A DNA stretch of 64,000 nucleotides, taken from NCBI RefSeq assembly GCF_000384815.1, contig NZ_ARQF01000021.1, positions 62,001-126,000 of the forward strand. The letters are read 5' to 3'. Under the pieces are notes generated by a model. The model worked only from the letters and a program-made list of their open reading frames with translations, was not told where the DNA came from and searched no databases. A program made the position numbers and the translations under genes. Source of the DNA: Halodesulfovibrio aestuarii DSM 17919 = ATCC 29578. GTDB taxonomy: Bacteria > Desulfobacterota > Desulfovibrionia > Desulfovibrionales > Desulfovibrionaceae. The first letter of the stretch is position 1. The number at the start of each line of letters is the position of its first letter. Below are positions 28,227-36,623 of the stretch, one piece after another.

Positions 28227-29645
28227 GTGCAGAATACAAACCACAAGGTGCTGGTGGCGAACAGAGGGGAAATTGCCATCCGTATCATGCAGGCTTGTCA
28301 AAAGCTTGGATTAGGTTTTGTCTGTGTTTACACTGCAGAAGATAGTGCTTCAGGTCATGTTCGCATGGCTAAAGAGCATGGAGGCGAAAAAAGTCTCTAC
28401 CGCGTTTCTTCCTATCAGGATGCAAACGAACTGTTAGCTGTGGCTGATGAATCAGGTGCGACTGCTATTCATCCGGGCTATGGCTTTTTTGCAGAGGACT
28501 ATCGTTTTGCACGCCGTGTAACGCAGCGTGAAAAAAAACTTATTTTTATTGGCCCTTCATGGAGAATTATCCGCGAGTTGGGCGATAAAATTAATACAAA
28601 ACGCCTTGCGCGAAGCTTGGAAGTACCAACCGTACCGGGCTCAGACCGTCCAGTGTACGATGAACTTGAAGCAGAAAAGATTGCTCGTCAGCTTTTCGAG
28701 TTTCAGGAAGAGCAGGGTATTGAACACCCTATGGTACTGGTAAAAGCATCCGCAGGTGGCGGCGGTATGGGTATTGAAGAGGTGTATGATATAGATCTCT
28801 TTAAATCTGTATATCGTCGTATCCGCAGCTATTCTCTTCGTCAGTTCAGTGACGAGGGTGTGCTTATCGAACAGCGCATCAAAGACTTCAACCACTTGGA
28901 AGTACAGATTGTGTCTGACCGTACTGGTAAAAATCCAGTACATTTCGGCACGCGTAACTGCTCCATCCAATCTACCGGTCTTCAAAAGCGCCTTGAAATT
29001 GCGCCGGGTTTTGACCCAAGCTCCATTAACTACACATTCGACGCCCAGAAAGTTCTGGACGATATTACCGAATACTCACTCGCTATGGCGCGCAAGGTAG
29101 GCTATGATAACGTAGGAACCTGGGAATGGATTGTGACCCGCGATGGTCGTCCGTTCCTCATGGAAGTTAACACCCGTATTCAGGTTGAAAACGGTGTGTC
29201 TGCCATGATTTCCCGCGTTAAAGGCGAAGCCGGTGTTGATCTTATTGCAGAGCAGATTCGAGTAGGTTTAGGGGAACCTCTTGGGTACGGTCAGGATGAC
29301 ATCACCTTTGATGGTGTTGGCATTGAATACCGCCTTATTGCAGAAAATCCGGAGATCAAATTTACTCCATGGGTTGGCTGTATTGAGGATTTTGGTTGGG
29401 ATGAACATGACTGGCTTGAGATGCATTCCCATGTCCCTACGGATATTGCGTATGACATTCCAACCGAGTTTGACCCTAACCTTGCCCTTGCAATTATCTG
29501 GGGTAAAGACCTGTCTGAGGTAAAAAATAACGGTAAGAAATTCTTGGATGAATTGCGTCTCACAGGCCGTAATCTGAGTGGTGAATCACTCAAGTCCAAC
29601 GTTAATTTCCTGCGTACTAAAACTGACGTAATTTTGAAGTTTTAG
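28227..29645 (+). CDS. accC: Biotin carboxylase subunit of acyl-CoA (acetyl-CoA) carboxylase
   Basis: ATP-grasp enzyme that carboxylates biotin on a carrier protein. An N-terminal biotin-carboxylase fold is seen (VANRGEIAIRIMQACQKLG, HPGYGFFAED). The ATP-grasp region has KASAGGGGMG, GTRNCSIQS and EVNTRIQVE. The sequence is divergent: the usual EHPVTE after IQV reads ENGVSA, and the glycine-rich loop and the QKRLE-IAPG stretch differ from E. coli AccC. The 472-residue length is normal for a stand-alone subunit. GTG is the start, about 5 bases after GAGGGT. A fused carboxyltransferase and a carrier follow, so the set is self-contained. Confidence 0.88.
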   Translation: MQNTNHKVLVANRGEIAIRIMQACQKLGLGFVCVYTAEDSASGHVRMAKEHGGEKSLYRVSSYQDANELLAVADESGATAIHPGYGFFAEDYRFARRVTQREKKLIFIGPSWRIIRELGDKINTKRLARSLEVPTVPGSDRPVYDELEAEKIARQLFEFQEEQGIEHPMVLVKASAGGGGMGIEEVYDIDLFKSVYRRIRSYSLRQFSDEGVLIEQRIKDFNHLEVQIVSDRTGKNPVHFGTRNCSIQSTGLQKRLEIAPGFDPSSINYTFDAQKVLDDITEYSLAMARKVGYDNVGTWEWIVTRDGRPFLMEVNTRIQVENGVSAMISRVKGEAGVDLIAEQIRVGLGEPLGYGQDDITFDGVGIEYRLIAENPEIKFTPWVGCIEDFGWDEHDWLEMHSHVPTDIAYDIPTEFDPNLALAIIWGKDLSEVKNNGKKFLDELRLTGRNLSGESLKSNVNFLRTKTDVILKF

Positions 29646-29708
29646 CACTGCTGCCGGAATACTCAGTAAAGCATTATCAACCCCGCCTAGCGGCGCGGGG
29701 GAGACTAT

Positions 29709-31970
29709 ATGGATACCGAAAAGAGAACACAGCATTTAACCGAACGTCTTACGTACATAAAAGACATCTTCGGTGATAAGCAGCAGGAAAATATCCGTCT
29801 GCTTGAAACAAAACTTGAAGAGTTCATTCAGCGTGAGAACAGCTTGTCTGCAGAAGACAAGTTTGCTGCTCTCACGACGCTTGAAGATCTTTTTGGTTTT
29901 GTAGAACGTAATCTTGAAAATGAACTTACCGCGATGGATAAGGTGCGCATTGTACGGCACTCGCAGCGTATCTGCCTTCGTGATATTTTAGAAAACGTAT
30001 ACGATAACTATACAGAAATCGGTGGTAAAGACGAAAACAGCATTGATCCTTCAATGCTTATTGCCCGTGCGTACATTACTCGTCGTAGTGGCAAACGTGT
30101 GTACCACCAGCCTGTTATGGTTATTGGCCAGGAAAAAGGGCACGGCGAAGAATTTCGTAACGGTGGCTCTGTAAAACCTTGGGGTAACGCAAAAGCGTTG
30201 CACTACATGAAGGTTGCAGAAACCGAGAATATTCCTGTGCACACTTTTGTTTTTACTCCGGGATCTTACCCGATTGAAGACTCTCCGGGCGCAGCACAGC
30301 AGATCGCAAAGAACTTGTATGAAATGGCAGCACTCAGTGTGCCTGTTGTTGCGATCTTCTCTGAAGGTGGTTCCGGTGGTGCAGAAGCTATCGGCCTTGC
30401 TGATAGCCGTCTGATGCTTTCACACGGGTACTACTCTGTTATTTCACCGGAAGGTGCGGCAGCTATTGAAGGCCGTCTTCGTGGTGGAGATCGTGCAGGT
30501 GCTGACCTTGTTGAAAAATGTGCACATCAGCTGAAAATTACTGCTGATGATAACGTGCGCATGGGCTACATCGACCATAAGATTCAGGAACCGGCACTTG
30601 GTGCCCGTCCTTACCATTACGAATTCTTCCGCAGTTTGCGCCAGGAAGTTATCCGCGCAACTGATGAAGTTATTTTGAACGTAAAGGGTTTTTCTCCTTT
30701 CCGTGCTATGGCGCTTCGTCGTCGTAAGGGTAAGTCTATTGAAGATCTTGATCTTGAAAATATCCATGTACGCTGGAGCTTGAGCAAGAAAGCTCGTGCT
30801 CGTCTTATCGCCAAGCGTCATGCGAAGTTTAATAAACTCTCTAAATCTGCTTTCATTGACCGCCGCCCTGTTCATCGTCGTGTGGCTGCATGGTTCGTAG
30901 AAAAAGGTTGGGATACCTATTCCTACTTTAAATACGATCTGTGGCGTTCACATCAGAAAAAATTGATGTATGCGGTGGAAGAAGTAGATGCGGAAGCCCG
31001 TGTCCTGATGGACAAGGTGAAAGGGCCTTGGAAAAAGCTTACGAAAGCTATTCCTGCCAGCACTTCCAAAGCCGACAAAGAGAAAGAGCTTACTATGCTT
31101 TCTCAGTGGGATGAGGAAGATCAGGGCAAAGGACAGTGGAGCTACATTTCTCCACGAGCCAAAGAAGACCGTGCGATCACATGCCCGAATGCGGAGACCC
31201 ATGGTTGTCAGGACCTTTGGGCACCAGACCTCTTTGGCGAGTATGCCGGCGTGTGTAACAGCTGTGGCCACCATTTCCCGATGGAATACCAGTGGTACAT
31301 GCACAACATCTTTGATCCGGGTTCCATTTTTGAGTTTAATACTGAAGTTGAATCTGCTAACCCGCTTGGTTTTGAAGGCTTTGACCTGAAACTTGAGCAG
31401 GCTAAAAATAAAACCGGCCTTAAATCTTCCTGTACAACCTTTGAGGCACGCATTGACAACGTGAAAGTTGTTGTTGCTACTCTTATTGCACCGTTCCGCG
31501 GTGGTACTGTTGGTGCAGCCGAAGGTGAAAAGTTTATTCAGGCTGCAGAACGTGCGAAGAAAAAACGCTTCCCGTTCATAAGTTATGTTCACGGTACTGC
31601 AGGTATTCGTATTCAGGAAGGTGTTAACGGTGTAATTCAGATGCCTCGTTGTACAATGGCTGTTCGCCGTTACCTCGATGCTGGTGGTCTCTACCTTGTT
31701 CTGTACGACACCAACTCTTACGCTGGTCCGCTTGCAAGTTTCCTTGGTTGTTCACCTTACCAGTTCGCAATCCGTTCTTCTAATATTGGTTTTGCGGGTC
31801 CTGGTGTAATTAAAGAAACAACCGGTGTGGATATTCCACCAGATTACCATCGTGCCCAGAAGGCTCTCAGCCGTGGTCATATTCAGGGTATCTGGGATCG
31901 TCGTGATGCGCGACACAATTTATCTCAGGCGCTTATGACTATGGGCGGCCGTAACCTTTACTACAGATAG
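29709..31970 (+). CDS. Fused alpha-beta carboxyltransferase of acetyl-CoA carboxylase
   Basis: Transfers CO2 from carboxybiotin to the acyl-CoA, probably acetyl-CoA. The 753-residue protein carries an AccA-like half first (about 1-380), with TPGSYPIEDSPGAAQ, IFSEGGSGGAEAIG and YYSVISPEGAAAIE. An AccD-like half follows (about 470-753) with a four-cysteine zinc ribbon (CPNAETHGC, then CNSCGHHFPM) and the crotonase-like core FRGGTVGAAEGEKF. A basic linker of about 80 residues joins the halves. E. coli has the two as separate proteins, and actinobacterial and archaeal chains place the beta-like half first. A GC-rich hairpin (29682-29700) lies just before the ribosome binding site. Confidence 0.9.
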   Translation: MDTEKRTQHLTERLTYIKDIFGDKQQENIRLLETKLEEFIQRENSLSAEDKFAALTTLEDLFGFVERNLENELTAMDKVRIVRHSQRICLRDILENVYDNYTEIGGKDENSIDPSMLIARAYITRRSGKRVYHQPVMVIGQEKGHGEEFRNGGSVKPWGNAKALHYMKVAETENIPVHTFVFTPGSYPIEDSPGAAQQIAKNLYEMAALSVPVVAIFSEGGSGGAEAIGLADSRLMLSHGYYSVISPEGAAAIEGRLRGGDRAGADLVEKCAHQLKITADDNVRMGYIDHKIQEPALGARPYHYEFFRSLRQEVIRATDEVILNVKGFSPFRAMALRRRKGKSIEDLDLENIHVRWSLSKKARARLIAKRHAKFNKLSKSAFIDRRPVHRRVAAWFVEKGWDTYSYFKYDLWRSHQKKLMYAVEEVDAEARVLMDKVKGPWKKLTKAIPASTSKADKEKELTMLSQWDEEDQGKGQWSYISPRAKEDRAITCPNAETHGCQDLWAPDLFGEYAGVCNSCGHHFPMEYQWYMHNIFDPGSIFEFNTEVESANPLGFEGFDLKLEQAKNKTGLKSSCTTFEARIDNVKVVVATLIAPFRGGTVGAAEGEKFIQAAERAKKKRFPFISYVHGTAGIRIQEGVNGVIQMPRCTMAVRRYLDAGGLYLVLYDTNSYAGPLASFLGCSPYQFAIRSSNIGFAGPGVIKETTGVDIPPDYHRAQKALSRGHIQGIWDRRDARHNLSQALMTMGGRNLYYR

Positions 31971-31982
31971 TGGAGGCTTTAT

Positions 31983-32633
31983 ATGCTCGACATTTCTAAA
32001 CTTCTTGAAGAAATTAAAGCTTCTCCATACGAAGAATTGGTTATTACCGCTCCTCATACCGGTGTAGTCTCCTTTGGTTCCATCAAAGAAGGCGACCGCG
32101 TTATTGGTGCAACCGGTACTTGGAATGAAATTCCCGGTACTTCACTTGCGACCTTGCAGCGTGAGCGTAACGATAAAATTATCCGTGCAACCCAGAAAGG
32201 TGTTGTAAAAAAAATCTACACAGAGCTTGAAGGCACCTTTGTAGAAGCGGGTACAGAACTTGTGCGCCTGCGTCACTTCCTCTCTAAAGAAGAAGTTCTC
32301 AGCATCATTCTTAAAAAAGCATTGTTCTTGTTTGAAGCTCCAGAACGGGCAAAGTACTACTTTGCTCCGGACGTGGACAGCAAGATTAAAAGTTCCGGTT
32401 CCCAGAGTGTAACTGTACATGATGGTATGGAACTGTTCATTATGTCCCGTATGAAACGTGAAGCACCGCTTAACTATTCTGGACCGGACGGCGTAATTTA
32501 CTCTGTTTACTTCCAGCATAATGAAAACATTGATGCAGGTGCAGCTCTTATTGGGGTGTGTCCGCCGGATCAACTTGCTCTTATTGAGGATGTCGTTGTC
32601 CGCGTGCAGACTGAATGGACTGAACAGGAGTAA
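31983..32633 (+). CDS. Biotin/lipoyl-type carrier protein of the carboxylase
   Basis: Predicted biotin carrier for the preceding two enzymes. The 216-residue protein shows two barrel-sandwich-like segments. The first (about 20-98) has a KGVVKKIYTELEGTFVEAG half-motif but no lysine hairpin. The second (about 140-192) has SRMKRE with K158 at the place of the biotinylated lysine, followed by GPDGVIYSVYFQHNENIDAG. The usual EAMKM is replaced by MSRMK, so biotinylation is probable but not certain. A GGAGG site precedes the ATG, 12 bases after the carboxyltransferase stop. Much longer than a minimal carrier domain and unlike E. coli AccB in layout. Confidence 0.75.
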   Translation: MLDISKLLEEIKASPYEELVITAPHTGVVSFGSIKEGDRVIGATGTWNEIPGTSLATLQRERNDKIIRATQKGVVKKIYTELEGTFVEAGTELVRLRHFLSKEEVLSIILKKALFLFEAPERAKYYFAPDVDSKIKSSGSQSVTVHDGMELFIMSRMKREAPLNYSGPDGVIYSVYFQHNENIDAGAALIGVCPPDQLALIEDVVVRVQTEWTEQE

Positions 32634-32635
32634 GT

Positions 32636-32983
32636 ATGGGTAAAGTTCTGCAGGTTCGAGTTTGGGCGTCTACGTATTCAGAAGATGAAGTCAGGGATGC
32701 ATGGCCTCGGTTATACGAGCTTGCGTTTCCTAAAGAACAGCAACGCTATGTGGCAAAAACCGGTGTGGTTGAGATGATCGAGACACTGGTGGATGCATGT
32801 CGCTTTGCAGACTGGTCTGATGAGTTGAAGGCGTACGCCAAAGAGCCGCTCGATGCTATTTTTGCGCTCCGTCAGGAACTCGAAGAAGCGTTGAGTGAAT
32901 GGAATCCGCAGAAAGCAAACCAGCTTACGGATAAAATAGAAGATGCATTATCAGATCTTGAAAAAGATTTACCGAACGAGTAA
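32636..32983 (+). CDS. Conserved-context hypothetical protein in the carboxylase operon
   Basis: A 115-residue soluble acidic protein, mostly helical by eye, with a coiled-coil-like C-terminal half (QELEEALSEW through DLEKDLPNE). Residues 35-70 show a short hydrophobic helix (GVVEMIETLVDACRF). I do not recognise a family. GGAG lies 5 bases before the ATG, and the gene begins 2 bases after the carrier gene, so it is likely translated with the carboxylase subunits and may assist them. That is inference from position. Confidence 0.75.
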   Translation: MGKVLQVRVWASTYSEDEVRDAWPRLYELAFPKEQQRYVAKTGVVEMIETLVDACRFADWSDELKAYAKEPLDAIFALRQELEEALSEWNPQKANQLTDKIEDALSDLEKDLPNE

Positions 32984-33019
32984 GAATCGTGGATAAAGTA
33001 ATTTTTAAGGAGCCCAATA

Positions 33020-33517
33020 ATGCTGAATAAAGTGATGATCATCGGTCGTCTTGGTGCAGACCCGGAGTTGCGTTACGCGGGTAATGGTACGCCTATCGCT
33101 AACTTTAACGTAGCGACAGACGAATCCTACACAGACCGTGAAGGCAACAAACAGGATCGTACTGAATGGCACCGCGTGGTTGTCTTCCAGCGTGTGGCTG
33201 AAAACTGCGCTAACTACCTTGGCAAAGGAAGCCTTGTGTACGTTGAGGGCAGCCTTCAGACCCGCCAGTGGCAGGATCAGCAGGGTCAGACCCGGTATAC
33301 TACGGAAATTAAAGCACAGCGTGTTCAGTTCCTCGATCGTAAGGGCGATTCTATGCAGCAGGGCGGCGAACGCCGTTCCTTCCAGCAGAACAATGCTCCA
33401 CGTCCGCAGCAGAACAATAATTTCCAGCCGCAACAGCAACAGTATAATTCCGGTAATGAAGACCTTGGTCCCGCATTCCCATCTGAAGCTAGTGGAATGG
33501 ACGATGTACCCTTCTAG
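33020..33517 (+). CDS. ssb: Single-stranded DNA-binding protein
   Basis: OB-fold protein coating ssDNA in replication and repair. The N-terminus MLNKVMIIGRLGADPELRY and the core FNVATDESYTDREGNKQDRTEWHRVVVF are characteristic. The fold spans about 1-108. A Gln/Asn-rich flexible linker then leads to the acidic tip MDDVPF, the docking peptide for partner proteins. The 165-residue length is typical. AAGGAG precedes the ATG. A strong terminator follows. It is separated by 36 bases from the carboxylase-operon small gene. Confidence 0.97.
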   Translation: MLNKVMIIGRLGADPELRYAGNGTPIANFNVATDESYTDREGNKQDRTEWHRVVVFQRVAENCANYLGKGSLVYVEGSLQTRQWQDQQGQTRYTTEIKAQRVQFLDRKGDSMQQGGERRSFQQNNAPRPQQNNNFQPQQQQYNSGNEDLGPAFPSEASGMDDVPF

Positions 33518-33544
33518 GTAATCGTTGTTTCATTTATATATTTA

Positions 33545-33575
33545 CCCGAAGGCGTTTTTCGCCTTCGGGTTTTTT
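33545..33575 (+). terminator. Terminator after ssb
   Basis: Perfect 10-bp hairpin CCCGAAGGCG/CGCCTTCGGG with a T5 loop and a T6 tail. Confidence 0.95.
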
Positions 33576-33601
33576 AGTCTGAGGAGACAGAAAGGATACC
33601 C

Positions 33602-34102
33602 ATGTTTGATAGAGCGTTACTTTTTGATTGGGGTGGTACGTTGATGCAGACCATGCCGATTTATCTAGGGGAAAAACGTGGCTGGTCAACCGTTCCTGCG
33701 GTGGACGGTGCTGTAGATGCTGTCAGGACAGTGAGTAAAAGCTGGCGTGTCGCTTTGGCGACGAATGCATCAGAATCTGGTGATGAAGCAATGCTTGATG
33801 CCTTTGCGCCATTAGGTATTCGAGAATGTTTTTCTGCAGTATATAGTTATGGCGGAGCGGGGCATCCCAAACCGTGGGCAGAGTTTTGGCGTTATGTCTT
33901 AGATAACCTCAAACTTCCACCGGAACGGGTTGTGATGGTTGGTGATAGCTATATGGACGACATATGGGGAGCGACAGAAGTTGGCATGAATGGTATCTGG
34001 TTTAACCAGCATTCGGATGAACGCAAAGAAAAAAAGCGAATCCGTACAATCCATTCATATGCAGAATTAAACGCCGCACTAGTCTCTCTGGGATTTTCCT
34101 AG
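33602..34102 (+). CDS. HAD-superfamily protein with atypical motif I (DWGGT)
   Basis: A 166-residue HAD-like hydrolase. Motif I is FDWGGTLM near residue 9, motif II ALATNAS, motif III around GAGHPKPWAEFW, and motif IV VMVGDSYMDDIWGA. In motif I the second aspartate of the usual D-x-D-G-T is glycine, so the general acid/base is missing. A similar change (DWAGT) occurs in phosphonoacetaldehyde hydrolase. The cap is minimal. The substrate is unknown. It is a single-gene unit between two terminators. Confidence 0.85.
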   Translation: MFDRALLFDWGGTLMQTMPIYLGEKRGWSTVPAVDGAVDAVRTVSKSWRVALATNASESGDEAMLDAFAPLGIRECFSAVYSYGGAGHPKPWAEFWRYVLDNLKLPPERVVMVGDSYMDDIWGATEVGMNGIWFNQHSDERKEKKRIRTIHSYAELNAALVSLGFS

Positions 34103-34148
34103 GATGAATGTACCTGATTGATGTTGCTGCGCATGTTGCATCGATACT

Positions 34149-34186
34149 AAAAAAGCCAACGAATTAATTTCGTTGGCTTTTTTTTT
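34149..34186. terminator. Bidirectional terminator
   Basis: AGCCAACGAA/TTCGTTGGCT hairpin with A6 before and T9 after. It ends the HAD gene on the plus strand and the riboswitch-controlled small gene on the minus strand. Confidence 0.93.
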
Positions 34187-34193
34187 AGGGAAT

Positions 34194-34463
34194 TCACACA
34201 ATCTGACCGAGAGAGTGAATTAAATTTTTTCTAAGCGCTCTATGGCGCCATATTTCACGCTCGTCACTGGTCGCGAGATCGCTGCGGAGTTTTGCACGCA
34301 ATTCATCTTTTTGTTCTTGCGTCAGGTGAAGCATTCGTATGTCGCCTAAGAGTTCCAACGGGTCAGTATATTGCGCAGGGGCAGGTTGTACTGAGGAATC
34401 GTGGTAGAGAAACACTATATTTGCTTTTGGTGCTTTTGCAAATTGTGTCAGGAAGGCTAACAT
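34194..34463 (-). CDS. Small protein downstream of a SAM-I riboswitch, unknown function
   Basis: An 89-residue protein. The N-terminal 20 residues are mildly hydrophobic (MLAFLTQF...NIVFLY). The middle is Pro-rich, and a charged helical C-terminal half has LTQEQKDELRAKL and EREIWRHRALRKN. No cysteine is present and no family is recognised. The ATG at 34463 is 7 bases after AAAGGAG, which rules out a TTG six bases further upstream. It is the only gene between the riboswitch terminator (about 90 bases upstream) and a strong downstream terminator, so it is the apparent regulated gene. A role in methionine, SAM or sulfur metabolism is suggested only by this control. Confidence 0.75.
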   Translation of the reverse strand: MLAFLTQFAKAPKANIVFLYHDSSVQPAPAQYTDPLELLGDIRMLHLTQEQKDELRAKLRSDLATSDEREIWRHRALRKNLIHSLGQIV

Positions 34464-34552
34464 GAACAATCTCCTTTTATCCGGAATCCGGAAAGCTATT
34501 AGCAGTATTGTTTAACCGGGCGCGCAATCGCTATAAATCCGCCCGAAGTAAT

Positions 34553-34595
34553 AAAAAAAAGCCTCTCAAATGAGAGGCTGAACGTGTGTACACAG
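34553..34595 (-). terminator. Riboswitch expression platform: terminator and competing antiterminator
   Basis: On the minus strand the terminator hairpin AGCCTCTCA/TGAGAGGCT is followed by T8 (34560-34553). The alternative pairing joins GAGGCTG, which begins in the 3' strand of aptamer helix P1, to CAGCCTC in the terminator's 5' arm. The two structures exclude each other. Ligand binding would hold P1 closed and favour termination. Confidence 0.88.
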
Positions 34596-34702
34596 CCTCA
34601 TGGTTTCCGCGTAACGCGGTTGGCTTAGCACCTTGCACTACTGTGGTAGTACAGGTTGCCGGACAGTCAATGGGCCAATTCCCTCGTGTCCTCTACATGA
34701 GT
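34596..34702 (-). ncRNA. SAM-I (S-box) riboswitch aptamer
   Basis: The minus-strand transcript matches the S-box consensus in order: P1 arm CTCATG, GAGGGA, TGGCCC, GA, CCGGCAACC, a P3 hairpin (GTACTACC/AGTAGTGC region), GGTGCTAAGCC, a P4 hairpin (CCGCG/CGCGG), and the closing P1 arm CATGAG. Family knowledge: this aptamer binds S-adenosylmethionine and usually turns off methionine and SAM genes. Here it precedes an unrecognised 89-residue gene rather than a known met gene. Confidence 0.9.
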
Positions 34703-34711
34703 TATTTACTT

Positions 34712-34739
34712 AGTATGATCTAACTTTGTATAAAGTCAA
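34712..34739 (-). promoter_or_regulatory. Promoter of the SAM-I riboswitch transcript
   Basis: TTGACT (34739-34734) and CATACT (34717-34712) on the minus strand are 16 bases apart. The predicted start near 34705 is a few bases before the first aptamer helix, which fits well. Confidence 0.65.
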
Positions 34740-34994
34740 GCAGGAAATGTGCAAAAATCAATATTGTTATGATTAAAGATAGTTACGTATTAGACATGTA
34801 TCGTGTATTCATAAAAACAGATTGTTATTTTCATAAAGAATAACATTATTGTGTTTTTCGATAAATTGGTAGGAAAACCATAAGTAGTATTTCAACCCTT
34901 GATAAGGTACGAAACATAGATTGTTGTATGAGCAGGTAGTACTCACAATATGTGAGGCTATTTTTGGGTATTTATGTAAGGAGCTAACGCGTAT
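34740..34994. other. AT-rich divergent promoter region upstream of murJ
   Basis: No gene is seen. The murJ ribosome binding site AAGGAG lies at about 34978-34983. Several A/T-rich hexamers could serve as promoters, but none stands out. Confidence 0.45.
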
Positions 34995-36551
34995 ATGGCG
35001 TTTCTAACAGGCAGACAGCATATGGGGCTTGCTGCAGTTATTATGGCTGTCAGCATCTTCCTGTCGCGATTTATGGGGTTGATCCGGGATAAAGTGATTT
35101 CTTTTTATTACGGTGCATCCATAGAGTCTGATATTTATTTTGCCTCGTTTGTTATTCCGGATTTCTTGAACTACCTGCTGGCTGGCGGGTATTTTTCCAT
35201 TACACTTATTCCGTTGCTTGCAGAATATTTCAGCAAAAGTGACGATGAAGGCTGGACATTCCTTTCTTCCGTGTTGTTCTGGGTTTGTGCAGTCATTACT
35301 GCCGGTACCTGTGTGGCGTGGATTGGCGCTCCGTATCTAGCTAAAATTGCGGCACCGGGGTTTGATGCTCCTTCGCTTGCGCGGCTTACGTACTTTTTAC
35401 GCATTATTTTACCGGCACAAATATTTTTTCTTCTGGGATCATGTTTTTCCGGTGTGCTGTATATGCGCAAGCAGTTTCTGGTGCCGGCTCTTGTTCCTCT
35501 TGTCTACAACGCAAGCATCATCATTGGTGGTCTTTTCATGATCGACAAGGGCATGGAAGGGTTCTGTTGGGGCGTGCTCTTCGGCGCAGCAACAGGTAGT
35601 TTTATGCTGCCATATTTAGCAGTCCGCAGCGGCGGTTTGAAATGGCGTTTTGCGTTGCGGCATCCGGGATTGAAAAAATTCGTGCTGCTGGCGTTGCCGC
35701 TTATGATTGGACAATCTATTGTTGTGCTTGATGAGCAGTTTGTCCGTATCTTCGGTTCCCTTACTGGTGACGGCTCTGTGAGTTTGTTGAATTATTCCCG
35801 TCGCATTATGCTTGTACCTGTTGGTGTTGTTGCGCAAGCCGCAGGTGTGGCGTCCTATCCGTTTCTTGCAGCACTTGTTGCAAAGGGGGATACGCATGAA
35901 TTTAATGCTACGCTTAGTAAGGCGTTGCGGAATACCATGCTTTTTATTGTGCCCCTTTCGTTCTGGATGATCAGTGCTTCCGAGCCTACGCTCCGGCTTA
36001 TTTTTCAGCAGGGAAGCTTTGGCGCAAAGGAAACACTCGGCGCAACTCCGCTTTTACAGATCATGCTTGCCTCTGTGGCTTTCTGGGGAGTACAGCAGAT
36101 GATAGGGCGCGCTTTCTATGCGCATAAAGATACAATTACCCCCGCTGTGGTGGGGACTATAATGTCTCTCTTTGCTGTGCCTGTTTACTGGTTTCTCGGA
36201 AAAACTATAGGAGTAATGGGTGTGGCTCTGGCAGGAACCATGTCTGTAGTTCTTTACACAATGGCTCTTTCCGTGGTCTGGACGCGTAAGTTTGGCAGTG
36301 ATGCATTCAAGGGCGTAATCCGCATGTTTCTGCTGTCAGCGGTGCTGTGTGCTCCAGCAATGATGATGTCAACATACGCAGTGCACCATATTCCTCTTTT
36401 ATTGGAAGGACGTCCGCTAACAGGAGCGTTTGTATCGCTGGCCGTGAGCGGAATTCTTTTCTGTCTGTTGTATGCATGCACATCATGGTTGTTTGCGCCT
36501 AAGGCTATTGAACCGATTGTCGCTTTTGTACGCAGACGTTTTTTGCGCTGA
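34995..36551 (+). CDS. murJ: Lipid II flippase MurJ
   Basis: MATE-like membrane protein that flips lipid II across the inner membrane for peptidoglycan synthesis. It is 518 residues with about 14 hydrophobic segments. The N-terminal family signature is VSIFLSRFMGLIRDKVIS and the following SDIYFASFVIPDFLNYLLAGG. Also visible are RRIMLVPVGVVAQA and GRAFYAHKDTITP. It lies alone between the riboswitch region and a terminator. Start ATG follows AAGGAGCTAACGCGTAT. Confidence 0.95.
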   Translation: MAFLTGRQHMGLAAVIMAVSIFLSRFMGLIRDKVISFYYGASIESDIYFASFVIPDFLNYLLAGGYFSITLIPLLAEYFSKSDDEGWTFLSSVLFWVCAVITAGTCVAWIGAPYLAKIAAPGFDAPSLARLTYFLRIILPAQIFFLLGSCFSGVLYMRKQFLVPALVPLVYNASIIIGGLFMIDKGMEGFCWGVLFGAATGSFMLPYLAVRSGGLKWRFALRHPGLKKFVLLALPLMIGQSIVVLDEQFVRIFGSLTGDGSVSLLNYSRRIMLVPVGVVAQAAGVASYPFLAALVAKGDTHEFNATLSKALRNTMLFIVPLSFWMISASEPTLRLIFQQGSFGAKETLGATPLLQIMLASVAFWGVQQMIGRAFYAHKDTITPAVVGTIMSLFAVPVYWFLGKTIGVMGVALAGTMSVVLYTMALSVVWTRKFGSDAFKGVIRMFLLSAVLCAPAMMMSTYAVHHIPLLLEGRPLTGAFVSLAVSGILFCLLYACTSWLFAPKAIEPIVAFVRRRFLR

Positions 36552-36587
36552 GCGTAATGTTCAAATAACTGTCGCTTAACGTTTGTA

Positions 36588-36621
36588 TAAAAAAGGGCAA
36601 GTACTGTGTACTTGCCCTTTT
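36588..36621. terminator. Terminator between murJ and a convergent small gene
   Basis: Hairpin GGGCAAGTAC/GTACTTGCCC flanked by an A7 run and TTTT. Confidence 0.9.
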
Positions 36622-36623
36622 CG

